64,000 nt of DNA from Rickettsiales bacterium (GTDB taxonomy: Bacteria; Pseudomonadota; Alphaproteobacteria; Rickettsiales; JABCZZ01). The notes under the pieces are model-generated. The model did not search any database, was not told the origin of the DNA, and was given only the letters and a program-made list of their open reading frames with translations. Numbering within the stretch: the stretch's first letter is position 1; every line of letters starts with the position of its first letter. A program made the translations under genes and the position numbers. The DNA lies in NCBI GenBank assembly GCA_035765535.1, contig DASTXE010000006.1:62001-126000 (forward strand), in the 5' to 3' direction. Shown here in pieces: positions 36,427-45,745 of this stretch.

Positions 36427-37824
36427 AGCGGGCTCAACACGTGCTGGCATATGATTGCCAAAAACACTGCCGCTTGCTTCCTTATGCTTGAAATCAAAGA
36501 ACTTCATCGCATGCTGTGAATTGCCTTCCTCTGTAAATTTATTATCGGCAATTTTCACATCCTTGGCATTCAGGACACTCACCACTCCCGATTTCAGATA
36601 ACCCGGCGTCCTGGTGGAAACTTCATTACCCACAAAGCGCTGGTTGGAGCTTTTATGGTTAAACTCGCCGATCTGCGCTGCAAAATGCACAGGATCAACA
36701 AATTTAGCGCCCTTGGCATAGCTCTGCTGGCCTCTCAGCACCGCCGCAACGCCAAAATGCACAAGCGTAGCCCCCTCAATCCCTGAACCGCCATCTTCAT
36801 TCTGCGTATAGAACCCGATAGAATCGTTATTCTGCTTACCGCCGGTACCCGGGTCGTTCCTGATGACCTTATGGGTGCTGCCTTCCATAACGAGTTTAGG
36901 TCCTGCAATAACCTGGGCTCCGCCGCCGCCGCTGTTGGATACGCATACAGCAAACCCGGTACAATCCATATAACCGCCATTAATCACGACTTTGCCGGGC
37001 GCACTGGTCGCATAGTCAATGGCATTGAGATTATGGGTTCCAGCTTCCGTTTCCGGATTATCTGCCACAAAGTCCGGCCCTTTGCGAATATCTACATTCT
37101 CAATCGTCCATTGGCCGGATTGAATTTTAATGATCCTGCGCGTATAGCCATTATACCGCGCCACTACGTTATGAATAACGCCGCCTTCCGTGCCCAATTG
37201 CGCCTGGAAATAGTCGTTATCCATTTTACCGTCGCCGCCGGACATCTCAAACGTGCCTATATCCACCGGACCGGTGCGCCATAATACAATGCCCCGCACA
37301 GCTCCACGGCCGTTTCCATAAGCTCCGACGCCAACGCTATGAAAATCTGCAAAAACCGCTTTACGAATAGCAACGGATTTCGTCCCCTCGAGCCAAAGCC
37401 CTGCGACCATATCCGTTGCTGTCTGGCTTGGGTATCCCAGATCGACCATATGCACATCGCCAGCCCTGAAAGTACCATTCAGCACTTTGACGGCCGTCTG
37501 CGCCATTCCTTTGCCATCGACATTGATATGCTTGAGAGTAATGTTGGAATTATCAAACTGCCACAATACGTTAACCTGGGATGCAGGTTCAAGCACCGCC
37601 CTGTCCGCAAAATCAATTGTCAGGTTTTGCCCGGAAACATGCACCTCGCCGGTCTTGACCGTCCCCTGGAAAACATAATCACCGCCTTTATTGAAAAGAG
37701 CCTGTATTTCCCTGGTTTGATCCGTTCCGTCGCCCGTGAAAACAGTGGGGTTAGCAAAAGTTGCTCCAGCGCAAAAAAAGCTGCTGCAGAGCGCCATAAG
37801 CATTATTTTATAATGTTTGTTCAT
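36394..37824 (-). CDS. secreted right-handed parallel beta-helix protein
   Basis: A 476-residue exported protein with a signal peptide (about 1-24, MNKHYK... to TFA). The body shows short strand-turn repeats typical of right-handed beta-helices, and it begins with a TVFTGDGTDQTREIQALFN pectate-lyase-like cap. Related proteins in exopolysaccharide loci are lyases or hydrolases that trim the polymer, but I see no conserved catalytic set that would name the activity. The start is the ATG at 37824, not the upstream TTG. It is the only minus-strand gene inside the central plus-strand cluster. Confidence 0.75.
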   Translation of the reverse strand: MNKHYKIMLMALCSSFFCAGATFANPTVFTGDGTDQTREIQALFNKGGDYVFQGTVKTGEVHVSGQNLTIDFADRAVLEPASQVNVLWQFDNSNITLKHINVDGKGMAQTAVKVLNGTFRAGDVHMVDLGYPSQTATDMVAGLWLEGTKSVAIRKAVFADFHSVGVGAYGNGRGAVRGIVLWRTGPVDIGTFEMSGGDGKMDNDYFQAQLGTEGGVIHNVVARYNGYTRRIIKIQSGQWTIENVDIRKGPDFVADNPETEAGTHNLNAIDYATSAPGKVVINGGYMDCTGFAVCVSNSGGGGAQVIAGPKLVMEGSTHKVIRNDPGTGGKQNNDSIGFYTQNEDGGSGIEGATLVHFGVAAVLRGQQSYAKGAKFVDPVHFAAQIGEFNHKSSNQRFVGNEVSTRTPGYLKSGVVSVLNAKDVKIADNKFTEEGNSQHAMKFFDFKHKEASGSVFGNHMPARVEPASNAPASISVQ

Positions 37825-37914
37825 ATTTATAAATTGCCACAAGTTATAAAGGACTATAGATAATAGGGGCTTTTAATATAAGCACAACCACCAATTTGGC
37901 ACAGCCAGGCGCCC

Positions 37915-39156
37915 ATGCAAGTCACTAACAAATTAAAAAACATAACGAAATTCGTATTATTTATTAATGCATTCGCCATTGAAGCCGTATTTCGCGCCAG
38001 GTCCATTGCAGATAAATCCATCGACCTGCAGGTGATTATCAAAATGGGTATCTGGGTGCTGACATTCATGTTCTGCATCGGCTCATTCAAACTCTGGGGT
38101 AGAAAGCTTCTCCGAATCGACAATATCTGCCTTTTCATGCTGTTGATCCTGATTACGGCATCGTGTTTTTACGCGCCTGATTTTCTCTATAGCGCAGCAG
38201 CGGCATTTTCACTATTTTCAATTATTTTCTTGATGCTTATGGTGTCGGAGGTGCTGGATAACCGGGAAATGCTTCTGCCTATTATCTACGGCTGTACGCT
38301 GGTGATGGCGATTTCCATTGTGGTGTATTTCGTCAACCCGGACTTTGGGCGCATGAAAGACTGGGATGGCGGGCAGCTGGTCATGACAAGAAGGCTCACC
38401 GGCATCGCGGGCAACGCGAATACTGCTGGCTACATCTCCGCCATCTGCCTGCTTACGCTGTATTATTACCGGGAATATATCCCCGGCAGACTACCGATGC
38501 GATACTGGTTATGCGTCGTCATAAATTTCGCAACATTGCTGATGAGCAATAGCCGTACCTCCCTGATGGCACTGTTCATCTCCATCGGCATTGCAGGACT
38601 TATGAAACCGTTTCCTGCCCGCCTGGCGGCTATCTTCGGCTGCATATGTGTGGCCATGTTGTTCATTTTTGCTGTCCAGCTCAACTGGATCAATATCGAC
38701 GCATTATTCGCCCTCGTAGCACGCTCCGGTAGCGCGAGCGAAATTGAATCCGGCACCGGCAGAACGGCAATCTGGGCAGTGGTCATAGAGATGATTCACC
38801 AGCGCCCCTTCTTCGGATGGGGGTATGGCTCCACAACCAAACTGATTCCTGAAGCAAGCGCCCAGGTGGGCTTTACTGCCGACCATGCCCATAACGCGCT
38901 TCTGCAGGTTGGTGTATCGGTCGGACTGGTCGGGCTGGCACTATTCATCACGGTTATCTTCACCAAGCTTTTTTACTCCGTAAGATCCGGCGTACAGTTA
39001 AACGTGGCCTTCATCGTATTCCTGCTCATCGACGGCCTCACGGAACCTATTGCATTCCAAGGGGTAGCCACTACAACAACCCTGGCGCTGGCGACAGTGC
39101 TTGCTCTAAACTATGGTAAGGAAAATGCGTCCAGTAATCGTTCATATCAGCAATGA
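37915..39156 (+). CDS. Wzy-like polymerase / O-antigen ligase family protein
   Basis: A 413-residue membrane protein with about ten helices and the Wzy_C-type periplasmic loop. Conserved pieces are TGIAGNANTAGYIS, SNSRTSLMALF, GTGRTAIWAVVIEMIHQRPFFGWGYGS and DHAHNALLQVGVSVGLVG. These define the O-antigen ligase/polymerase family. Given a flippase in the locus, polymerisation of the repeat unit is likely. Its end overlaps the next gene. Confidence 0.85.
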   Translation: MQVTNKLKNITKFVLFINAFAIEAVFRARSIADKSIDLQVIIKMGIWVLTFMFCIGSFKLWGRKLLRIDNICLFMLLILITASCFYAPDFLYSAAAAFSLFSIIFLMLMVSEVLDNREMLLPIIYGCTLVMAISIVVYFVNPDFGRMKDWDGGQLVMTRRLTGIAGNANTAGYISAICLLTLYYYREYIPGRLPMRYWLCVVINFATLLMSNSRTSLMALFISIGIAGLMKPFPARLAAIFGCICVAMLFIFAVQLNWINIDALFALVARSGSASEIESGTGRTAIWAVVIEMIHQRPFFGWGYGSTTKLIPEASAQVGFTADHAHNALLQVGVSVGLVGLALFITVIFTKLFYSVRSGVQLNVAFIVFLLIDGLTEPIAFQGVATTTTLALATVLALNYGKENASSNRSYQQ

Positions 39157-40282
39157 CTATCCCGATCCGCTGCAGCCGGATAAAACGTTAGCCATACGTA
39201 ACCTGGTGGAAGCCACGCCGGAATTTCGTCATGTGGTCTATTCGCTGAACCGTGTTAATGGCCTCGGGGGCATTACGAGCATTCCGTTCGGTGAAGACCG
39301 CACTGCGGTCGCTTACGGCGCGCTTCCTAAAGGACTGTTCTGGGAGCGCAGACTGGAAGCCGTGGCGGACTGGATCAGCGCCGACATGAAGCAGAAGAAC
39401 ATCGTGCCGGATCTTATCGAAGCGCATAAGATCACCGTGGAAGGCATCATCGGCCAGAAACTGGCTGCCGAATATAACTGCAAGCTGGTGTGCGACATCC
39501 AGGGCGGCTCGGATTACAAACTGCTTAAATTCAAACGCAATCTCTGGAAACGATTCGGCGAAATCGCCAAGGCATCTACCCTTATTTTTCCCTATGCACC
39601 ATGGGTCGTTCCGCATTTTGAAAAAGCAGTGGGCCTTGACCCCAGCAAATGCCGCAATCTTCCTGTCCTGCCGGGTTTTGACGCCCTCTCCTCCTCCAGT
39701 GTCAGTTCAGCGCCACGCCTGATTACGCTGCTGCGCTTCAGCGACAGGAAAAATAAAAACATCGCAAGCACCATTGCGGCCGTAAACCAGCTCGCCGCGA
39801 AATACCCTGCAATCACTCTGGATATCTACGGTGGTGGCGGCGCAAAAGACCTGATGGAATTGCGCAAAGTTATTGACAACGACAATATTGACGGGCGGAT
39901 CAACTTCAAAGGCCCGATTGCCAACAATGTGTTGACTCAGATCATGGGGCAATACTCTGCCCTTGTTATGCCGTCTTTTACGGAAACCTACGGACTCGTC
40001 TATGCCGAAGCGTTATTCTGCGGCGTTCCCGTTCTGTTCACCAAAGGCCAGGCTATTGACGGCTACTTCGATACAACGAAAATCGGCTATGCCTGTAACC
40101 CTGCCTCCGTGGAAGATATCGCTGCGGGCATTGAGCATCTGCTGAAGAACGAAGCGGAATTAAAACGTAATATCGCTCAGATGCAGGCATCAGGTGCACT
40201 GGATTTTATCCGCAGGAAAGACATTATCGATACTTACAGAAATGAATTGCTGAAGCTTCTGCCCTCTTCCGCTGCGCAGTAG
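39125..40282 (+). CDS. family 4 glycosyltransferase
   Basis: A 385-residue GT-B enzyme of the GT4 group. The C-terminal domain carries TLLRFSDRKNKNIASTIAA, INFKGPIANN and the donor-binding MPSFTETYGLVYAEALFCGVPV (an E-x7-E type motif). It overlaps the wzy-like gene by 32 bases. The frame also has an ATG at 39113, but the ATG at 39125 has an AAGGA just upstream. Donor and acceptor sugars are not predictable. Confidence 0.88.
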   Translation: MRPVIVHISNDYPDPLQPDKTLAIRNLVEATPEFRHVVYSLNRVNGLGGITSIPFGEDRTAVAYGALPKGLFWERRLEAVADWISADMKQKNIVPDLIEAHKITVEGIIGQKLAAEYNCKLVCDIQGGSDYKLLKFKRNLWKRFGEIAKASTLIFPYAPWVVPHFEKAVGLDPSKCRNLPVLPGFDALSSSSVSSAPRLITLLRFSDRKNKNIASTIAAVNQLAAKYPAITLDIYGGGGAKDLMELRKVIDNDNIDGRINFKGPIANNVLTQIMGQYSALVMPSFTETYGLVYAEALFCGVPVLFTKGQAIDGYFDTTKIGYACNPASVEDIAAGIEHLLKNEAELKRNIAQMQASGALDFIRRKDIIDTYRNELLKLLPSSAAQ

Positions 40283-40304
40283 CATTAACTTGCAGGAGGT
40301 AACT

Positions 40305-40880
40305 ATGCCCGCCAAACAAAAGCTCATGGCAAGAACGAATGAAACCCCATTCACAAAGCTATATCGTCTTTTTACCTTTTTTCTCTATATCGCCATATTC
40401 AGGCATACGCCGGAGGATTACAGACCGTACGCGCTTTTCTTTCCGCATATACGCAATTTCCTTGTCAGGCAGTTTTTAAGCCAGTGCGGCTCAAAGATCC
40501 GTGTTAAAAGCGGTGCCGACATTTCTCCCAATATCTCCATCGGCAATGAGAGCGAACTGGGCACACGCTGCGTCATCGCAAAGAACGTAACGATCGGCGA
40601 TAATGTCATTATGGGGCCGGATGTAAAAATATACAGCGGTAACCATGTTCATGATTCGCTCGACGTTCCTATCCAGAAACAAGGTGATGTCTGGCATAGC
40701 GTCACTATCGGCAACGATGTCTGGATCGGCGCCAACGTCATTATCCTGCCTAAAAGAAAAATCGGCAATCACGCTATTCTTGCAGCTGGCTCAGTGATTA
40801 CCAAGGATGTGCCGGATTATGCCATTGTCGGTGGGAACCCGGCCCAAATCATAAAATTCAGAAAACCACAGGCTGCCTGA
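40305..40880 (+). CDS. hexapeptide-repeat acyltransferase
   Basis: A 191-residue left-handed beta-helix acetyltransferase: hexapeptide repeats from about residue 75, the catalytic His in YSGNHVHDS, and the closing VTIGNDVWIGANVIILP and VGGNPAQIIKF segments shared with maltose/galactoside acetyltransferases. A perfect AGGAGGT 4 bases before the ATG at 40305 fixes the start. It probably O-acetylates the exopolysaccharide repeat unit. Confidence 0.88.
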   Translation: MPAKQKLMARTNETPFTKLYRLFTFFLYIAIFRHTPEDYRPYALFFPHIRNFLVRQFLSQCGSKIRVKSGADISPNISIGNESELGTRCVIAKNVTIGDNVIMGPDVKIYSGNHVHDSLDVPIQKQGDVWHSVTIGNDVWIGANVIILPKRKIGNHAILAAGSVITKDVPDYAIVGGNPAQIIKFRKPQAA

Positions 40881-41094
40881 ATAAATTATTGCGCCTGTTT
40901 AAGTTTTCTTAACAATTTCCAATTACAATGAGCTTATACTAACTCATCCAATAATTGTTTCATTACGAGAAAAAATTTTCGGATAAAAAGATAAGACTGT
41001 TATTAATCAATAGGATATGTAAAACAAAAAGCAGTGACAATTTCTTCCTAATCGTGCATATAGTAGGACTTAGTAAACACTCATTAATGATATT

Positions 41095-42222
41095 ATGTCA
41101 CCACTTATAACATACGTTAAAAAAGGTCTCAGCACTTGTTATATGCCGGAGAAGGGCTGTTGGTCCTATATTTATCATCTGGACGGCCGTGAAGCTCCGA
41201 ACGAATCCCTGCCGGCATGGGACACATTTTATTCGCTGAATGTCATTCTGGGACTGGCAGCTTGCAGCCATAACCATGAAGAAAAAAGCTATGATCTGGA
41301 AATGATGCTGAAGCAGAATGCTCAGCATCTGCTGGAACGCCCCGTCCCGACATATGCCTTTGGCATGGCCCTCTGGGCGGCCGCAGAACTGGGAAAGTCC
41401 CTTGAAGCGCCCGTTTACTCCCGCATCCGCAACCTGGTGTTCAACCGCAAAGGATGGGTGGAATTCCGTGCGCAGGATATCGGCCTGCTTCTGTCCGGCA
41501 TCTCGCAGCAGAAAATGAAAGGCTCTAACGATTTTGAAGAAGAAGCGCATGCGCTTTACCACTGCATCAAGCAGCATTACCTGGCCCCGTCCGGTCTTTT
41601 TTATGATACCGCAACGGGCTTCCGGAAGAATTTCTCATCTTTCGCTACCCAGACCTATCTGATTACCTCTTTTTATCACTACGGCACCGCCTACGGGAAT
41701 GAAGAAGCGCTGGCACTGGCAGACGCATCCGTCAAAAAGCTGATGCTATTGCAGGGTCCTGAGGGGGAATGGCCGTGGTTCTATAATTCCTCCAGGGGAA
41801 TTGTCATTGATAATTATGAAGTTTATTCCGTCCATCAAGGCGGCATGGCGCCATTATTCCTGGCTTTTGCTGAAAAACGCGGCATTCCCGGAGCACATGA
41901 AGCCATCATCAAAGGCTTTAATTGGCTGTTCGGCAATAACCAGCTTAAGCAGAGCATGATGATCCCGGAAAAAGGAATGTTTTACCGATCCATCATACGA
42001 AAAGGCGAATTAATAAGCAAAAAGAGACGCATAGCCAGAGCCATCGTTAATAGCATTACGGGAACTTCGGATCACTATGCACCACCATCGCAATTGACAC
42101 TACGCAAAGAGTGCCGTAGCTATGAGCTGGGATGGATGCTGTATTCTTTTGGCAGCCGCACGGACCTGCCGCAGATTACAGAACATCCGGAGTTTATAAC
42201 CGCTAATAACAGGCACAGTTAA
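41095..42222 (+). CDS. hypothetical protein with predicted alpha/alpha-barrel fold, exopolysaccharide locus
   Basis: A 375-residue soluble protein without a signal peptide. Helical repeats (AWDTFYSLNVILGL, FATQTYLITSFYHYGTAYG, YSVHQGGMAPLFLAFAE) and aromatic GEWPWFYNSSRG suggest a six-hairpin glycosidase-like fold. Similar proteins occur in other polysaccharide loci with no settled role. It stands alone after a 214-base AT-rich gap and 5 bases before wecC, so it shares a transcript with wecC. I cannot name an activity. Confidence 0.65.
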   Translation: MSPLITYVKKGLSTCYMPEKGCWSYIYHLDGREAPNESLPAWDTFYSLNVILGLAACSHNHEEKSYDLEMMLKQNAQHLLERPVPTYAFGMALWAAAELGKSLEAPVYSRIRNLVFNRKGWVEFRAQDIGLLLSGISQQKMKGSNDFEEEAHALYHCIKQHYLAPSGLFYDTATGFRKNFSSFATQTYLITSFYHYGTAYGNEEALALADASVKKLMLLQGPEGEWPWFYNSSRGIVIDNYEVYSVHQGGMAPLFLAFAEKRGIPGAHEAIIKGFNWLFGNNQLKQSMMIPEKGMFYRSIIRKGELISKKRRIARAIVNSITGTSDHYAPPSQLTLRKECRSYELGWMLYSFGSRTDLPQITEHPEFITANNRHS

Positions 42223-42227
42223 TTTTC

Positions 42228-43436
42228 ATGAAATACGATCTTACTATTCTCGGGCTCGGCTATATCGGCCTGCCGATGGCCGCTGTCTCCGCCAATGCCG
42301 GCCTTAATGTTCTCGGCGTGGATATTGTCGAACATATTGTTTCCACCGTAAATGCCGGTAAAGTGCATCTGGAGGAACCGGGCCTGCCCGAAAAAGTGGC
42401 TTCCGCCGTGCAGAGCGGAAAGCTGAAGGCAGCTACCGCTCCCTCCGCTTCCAATATTTTCATGATTGCCGTACCGACCCCGGTCGACCATCACACACAC
42501 CAGCCGGATATGTCGCTCGTCGTATCGGCAGCGACCATGATCTCTAAGGTCGTTCAGGAAGGCGATCTCGTTATCCTGCAGTCTACCTCTCCGGTCGGCG
42601 CAACGGAACATAACGTAAAAGCCACCATTGAAGCCAAAAGGCCGGAACTCGTAGGCAAAGTTGATTATGTCTACTGCCCCGAACGCGCTATTCCGGGTAA
42701 GACGATGCATGAAATGATCTTTAACGATCGCGCTGTCGGTGGCCTGAGCCCGCGCGCGACCCAGCGCGGCATCGAATTCTATAGCAAGGTTGTCAAAGGC
42801 AAGCTGCTGGAAACGGATGCTAAAACTGCTGAGATGGTCAAGCTGGTGGAAAACGCCTCGCGCGACGTGCAGATCGCTTTCGCTAATGAGCTCTCCCTCG
42901 CCTGTGATGCTATGGGCCTCAATGTATGGGAAGTGATTAAGCTTGCCAATCATCACCCCCGCGTAAATATTCTGCAGCCCGGCCCCGGCGTAGGCGGCCA
43001 CTGCATCGCGGTCGACCCCTGGTTCATTATCGATGCTGCTCCCAAGCACACGCCGCTGATGCGCACGGCGCGTCTGGTGAATGACGGCAAGCCGGACTGG
43101 GTAATCGAGAAAGTGAAGGAAGCTGCGAAAGGGATTTCCAATCCCATTATCTGCCTGCTCGGCCTTGCCTATAAGGAAAATGTGGACGATTTCCGCGAAT
43201 CCCCTTCTGTTACGGTAGCCGACAAGCTGTTACAGGCCAATCTGGGCTCTGTCATCGTAGTAGAACCGTTCATGAAGCAAAGCGACCGTTATACGCTCGT
43301 TCCGCTGGAAGAAGGTATTGCGCAGGCAGATGTTGTCGTACACTTGACCGCGCATGACGCTTTCAAAGTCGTCACTAAGGCGCAACTGAGCAACAAGAAA
43401 GTGATCGACACTAGAGGATCGCTCGCGTTAGCGTAA
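42228..43436 (+). CDS. wecC: UDP-N-acetyl-D-mannosamine dehydrogenase
   Basis: A 402-residue member of the UDP-glucose/GDP-mannose dehydrogenase family. The Rossmann motif GLGYIGLPMAA, VPTPVD, STSPVGAT and YCPERAIPGKTM precede the dimerisation helix and the catalytic Cys259 in GPGVGGHCIAVDPW. The C-terminal domain has LGLAYKENVDDFRESP. The PERAIPG segment favours WecC over UDP-glucose dehydrogenase. With wecB it would make UDP-ManNAcA. Confidence 0.92.
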   Translation: MKYDLTILGLGYIGLPMAAVSANAGLNVLGVDIVEHIVSTVNAGKVHLEEPGLPEKVASAVQSGKLKAATAPSASNIFMIAVPTPVDHHTHQPDMSLVVSAATMISKVVQEGDLVILQSTSPVGATEHNVKATIEAKRPELVGKVDYVYCPERAIPGKTMHEMIFNDRAVGGLSPRATQRGIEFYSKVVKGKLLETDAKTAEMVKLVENASRDVQIAFANELSLACDAMGLNVWEVIKLANHHPRVNILQPGPGVGGHCIAVDPWFIIDAAPKHTPLMRTARLVNDGKPDWVIEKVKEAAKGISNPIICLLGLAYKENVDDFRESPSVTVADKLLQANLGSVIVVEPFMKQSDRYTLVPLEEGIAQADVVVHLTAHDAFKVVTKAQLSNKKVIDTRGSLALA

Positions 43437-43453
43437 GCAAAGAACCGCCAGCA

Positions 43454-43487
43454 AAAAAGGGGTTTCCAATGATGGAAACCCCTTTTT
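43454..43487. terminator. bidirectional terminator between wecC and wbaP
   Basis: A 14-bp stem (43454-43467 with 43474-43487), loop AATGAT, has an A-run at one end and a T-run at the other, so it can stop both the wecC transcript and the convergent wbaP transcript. Confidence 0.85.
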
Positions 43488-43507
43488 ATTTACCTATACT
43501 AGAGTCT

Positions 43508-44923
43508 CTAGAAAGCGCTTTCTTTTTCCAGCAATGCGGGCAGCGTCTTAATCATAATGACGATATCCATCCATAAGCTCCAGTTACGGGCATAGCTGCA
43601 TTCAAGGCGCACGCGCTCAGGGAAGGTAAGCTTATTGCGTCCGCTGACCTGCCACGGGCCGGTAATGCCGGGGCGCACGCTTTCGTAATAGACGAAATCA
43701 TCCCCGTAAAAATCTTTCTGCTCCGGCGTGATCGGACGCGGGCCTACAAGGCTCATATCGCCTTTAAGCACATTGATAAACTGCGGCAGCTCATCAATGC
43801 TGGCCTTGCGGATGAACTTGCCGATCTTTGTGATGCGCACGTCGTTCTTGAGCTTCTGGAACTTCTGCCACTCCTCAGCCGCCGCCGGATTCTCCTGCAG
43901 GTAGGTTTTCAGGAATGCTTCCGCGTCAACACGCATGGAACGGAATTTATAGCACTTAAACGTCTTGCCATCCTTGCCGACGCGATCCTGCAGGAAGAAC
44001 GCCGCGCCACCATCTTTCCTGACCAGATGGATAACGACGGCAAACAGAGGCAGCAGCATCAACAGCGCCAGGCTGGAGCAGAATATATCGAATCCGCGCT
44101 TCAACAGTCTCGGAACCGGAAGGTAGAGCCTGTTGGTATCATGCAGCAGCAGAACGTCATGCATCAGGAAGTGATGTTGCGAAAGCGTGCCGGTGGGCAA
44201 ACCAAGCCAGGGCGGAATGATAGAGCAAGGCAGCCTTTCCCTGACCAGGAATTTCAGTGCGTGACTCTGCGATTCGAATTCAGCGGATTCCAGCGCAAGG
44301 AAAACATGTCCCGCATCGTATTCCGCCAGCAGTTCCTTCCAGGCATTCGGATACGTTCTGTTCTGAATTTCCTTCGGGTTCATCTGCACAGTGATATAGA
44401 ATCCCATGCTCGGCTCACGGCTGAGCGCATGCATGACGGCAGCAGCCGAAGGCCCGGTACCGATCAAAATCGCCGGGATTTTCCATTCTCCCCTGGAATC
44501 AAGCCATCTCTGCACGATGCTGCGATTCCCCGCCAGCAGTATGATAAACAGTGTCCAGCTACCGCCGAACCAGGCATAAGAGATCGTATTATCCGCGAGC
44601 ATTTCACCAAAAATACTGGCGACCACACCAAGACCGGCAATCAGCAATATATGCGAAACTTTCTCCCAGTAAGGAAGCCTGTGACGGTAATGCCCTTTAG
44701 CGCCAAGCCAGAAAAGTGAAAACATGCCTACATAGAAGAAGATCAGCGCCTGGCGGTGGATGAAATATACCCCTGTAGGCAATACCCCCGCCTGATAATA
44801 GTAAGGAAGCTTGATAATACCTGCCACAAGCTCACTGATCGTAAAGGCAGCTGTGAGCGCAACGACATCGCCAAACAGTAGCCACAAGGCAGAATTTTTA
44901 AAAATACGCGAGATATTGTTCAT
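43508..44923 (-). CDS. wbaP: undecaprenyl-phosphate hexose-1-phosphate transferase (WbaP-like)
   Basis: A 471-residue initiating transferase: four or five N-terminal membrane helices, a central Rossmann-like region, and the C-terminal PglC-like catalytic part. That part contains LLKRGFDIFCSSLALLMLLP, QDRVGKDGKTFKCYKFRSMR, SIDELPQFINVLKGDMSLVGPRP and RPGITGPWQVSGRN. It moves a sugar-1-phosphate onto undecaprenyl phosphate to start the repeat unit. The frame opens upstream to a GTG at 45001; the ATG at 44923 gives the usual family length (about 475). Its 5' region holds inverted repeats. Confidence 0.93.
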   Translation of the reverse strand: MNNISRIFKNSALWLLFGDVVALTAAFTISELVAGIIKLPYYYQAGVLPTGVYFIHRQALIFFYVGMFSLFWLGAKGHYRHRLPYWEKVSHILLIAGLGVVASIFGEMLADNTISYAWFGGSWTLFIILLAGNRSIVQRWLDSRGEWKIPAILIGTGPSAAAVMHALSREPSMGFYITVQMNPKEIQNRTYPNAWKELLAEYDAGHVFLALESAEFESQSHALKFLVRERLPCSIIPPWLGLPTGTLSQHHFLMHDVLLLHDTNRLYLPVPRLLKRGFDIFCSSLALLMLLPLFAVVIHLVRKDGGAAFFLQDRVGKDGKTFKCYKFRSMRVDAEAFLKTYLQENPAAAEEWQKFQKLKNDVRITKIGKFIRKASIDELPQFINVLKGDMSLVGPRPITPEQKDFYGDDFVYYESVRPGITGPWQVSGRNKLTFPERVRLECSYARNWSLWMDIVIMIKTLPALLEKESAF

Positions 44924-45252
44924 ATAATTTTGACTGAATGATCCTGCTATGCCATGCTGTTTTTCAGATACTAAAGTCCGCCTCTCATACAGCAGGCGCA
45001 CCCAGCATCACATTCCCAAGACACCCACATTAGCACAAAAAATTCCTTCATGCCTTAAGTGTGATGCCATTATGGCATGATAAAAAATTTATATTTTATA
45101 AACAAAATGATATGCCACGCTTATACAAGAAATCTTTTTACACGCAAGTGTCAATCCATAACACCCTCATCTTTGCTACCTATAGTAGCAATGATGCATA
45201 TATATCACACTCAGAATAGTGAGCATAATTAAACTATCCATCTGATATACAT
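44924..45252. promoter_or_regulatory. upstream region of wbaP with inverted and direct repeats
   Basis: No gene fits here. Two perfect inverted repeats are present: ATGCCAT-T-ATGGCAT (45064-45078) and TTGCTAC-CTATA-GTAGCAA (45173-45191). CTATGCCATGCTGT (44947-44960) recurs with one change as CTATGCCATACTGT (45722-45735) upstream of the nuclease gene. ATGCCAT is shared by all but the second palindrome. The pattern suggests a common regulator binding site, but no regulator gene is adjacent. Confidence 0.45.
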
Positions 45253-45283
45253 GAAAAAGGGGCACAGCTTCTGCCGCGCCCCC
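45253..45283 (-). terminator. terminator of the small secreted protein gene
   Basis: On the minus strand a GC-rich stem with outer arms GGGGC/GCCCC and a GAAGC-type loop is followed by TTTTTC. It lies about 20 bases after the stop codon of the gene at 45303. Confidence 0.7.
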
Positions 45284-45302
45284 TATTTTAGATAATAATG
45301 GG

Positions 45303-45665
45303 TTATTGGGTAACGATCTTACCTTCTTTGACATTAAATGTCGTATCGTCCTTATTGGTGAGCACTCCGTCCGGAGCTACGTTTTTTGAACCGTCCGGAT
45401 TGATTAAGGTGATGGTATTATCGCTGCCGACTTCATATTTTGTGCCATCCTTCAGCGTACCGCCGGTCGGCTTGGAAGACGTATCCGTAACGGTTGTGGA
45501 AACGGATGTTCCGGTAGTGACGCCCGGAGCCACCTGATTAACAGCCGCAGTCGGCGACTCAATCGTCGTTTTGGTGGAAGCTCCGACAGTTGCATCTGCT
45601 GCAAACGCGGTCTGGGCAAAAGCGACAGAACTGGCCAGCACTAACAGGGAAAGTATGTTTTTCAT
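45303..45665 (-). CDS. small secreted Thr/Ser-rich protein
   Basis: A 120-residue protein with a clear signal peptide (MKNILSLLVLASSVAFA...; cleavage near AFA-AD at about 22). The mature part is Thr/Val/Ser-rich with short strands (GGTLKDGTKYEVGSDNTITLI and TFNVKEGKIV) and no recognised domain. AAGGAG lies 7 bases before the ATG at 45665, which decides the start over the upstream codons. It has its own terminator and lies beside the exopolysaccharide locus; a periplasmic or extracellular role is inferred from the signal only. Confidence 0.75.
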   Translation of the reverse strand: MKNILSLLVLASSVAFAQTAFAADATVGASTKTTIESPTAAVNQVAPGVTTGTSVSTTVTDTSSKPTGGTLKDGTKYEVGSDNTITLINPDGSKNVAPDGVLTNKDDTTFNVKEGKIVTQ

Positions 45666-45745
45666 GACTGAACTCCTTGTGATTTCGGTTAAAGTGATCA
45701 TACTCGACCACACAATTGCTACTATGCCATACTGTCCTTTTCATC

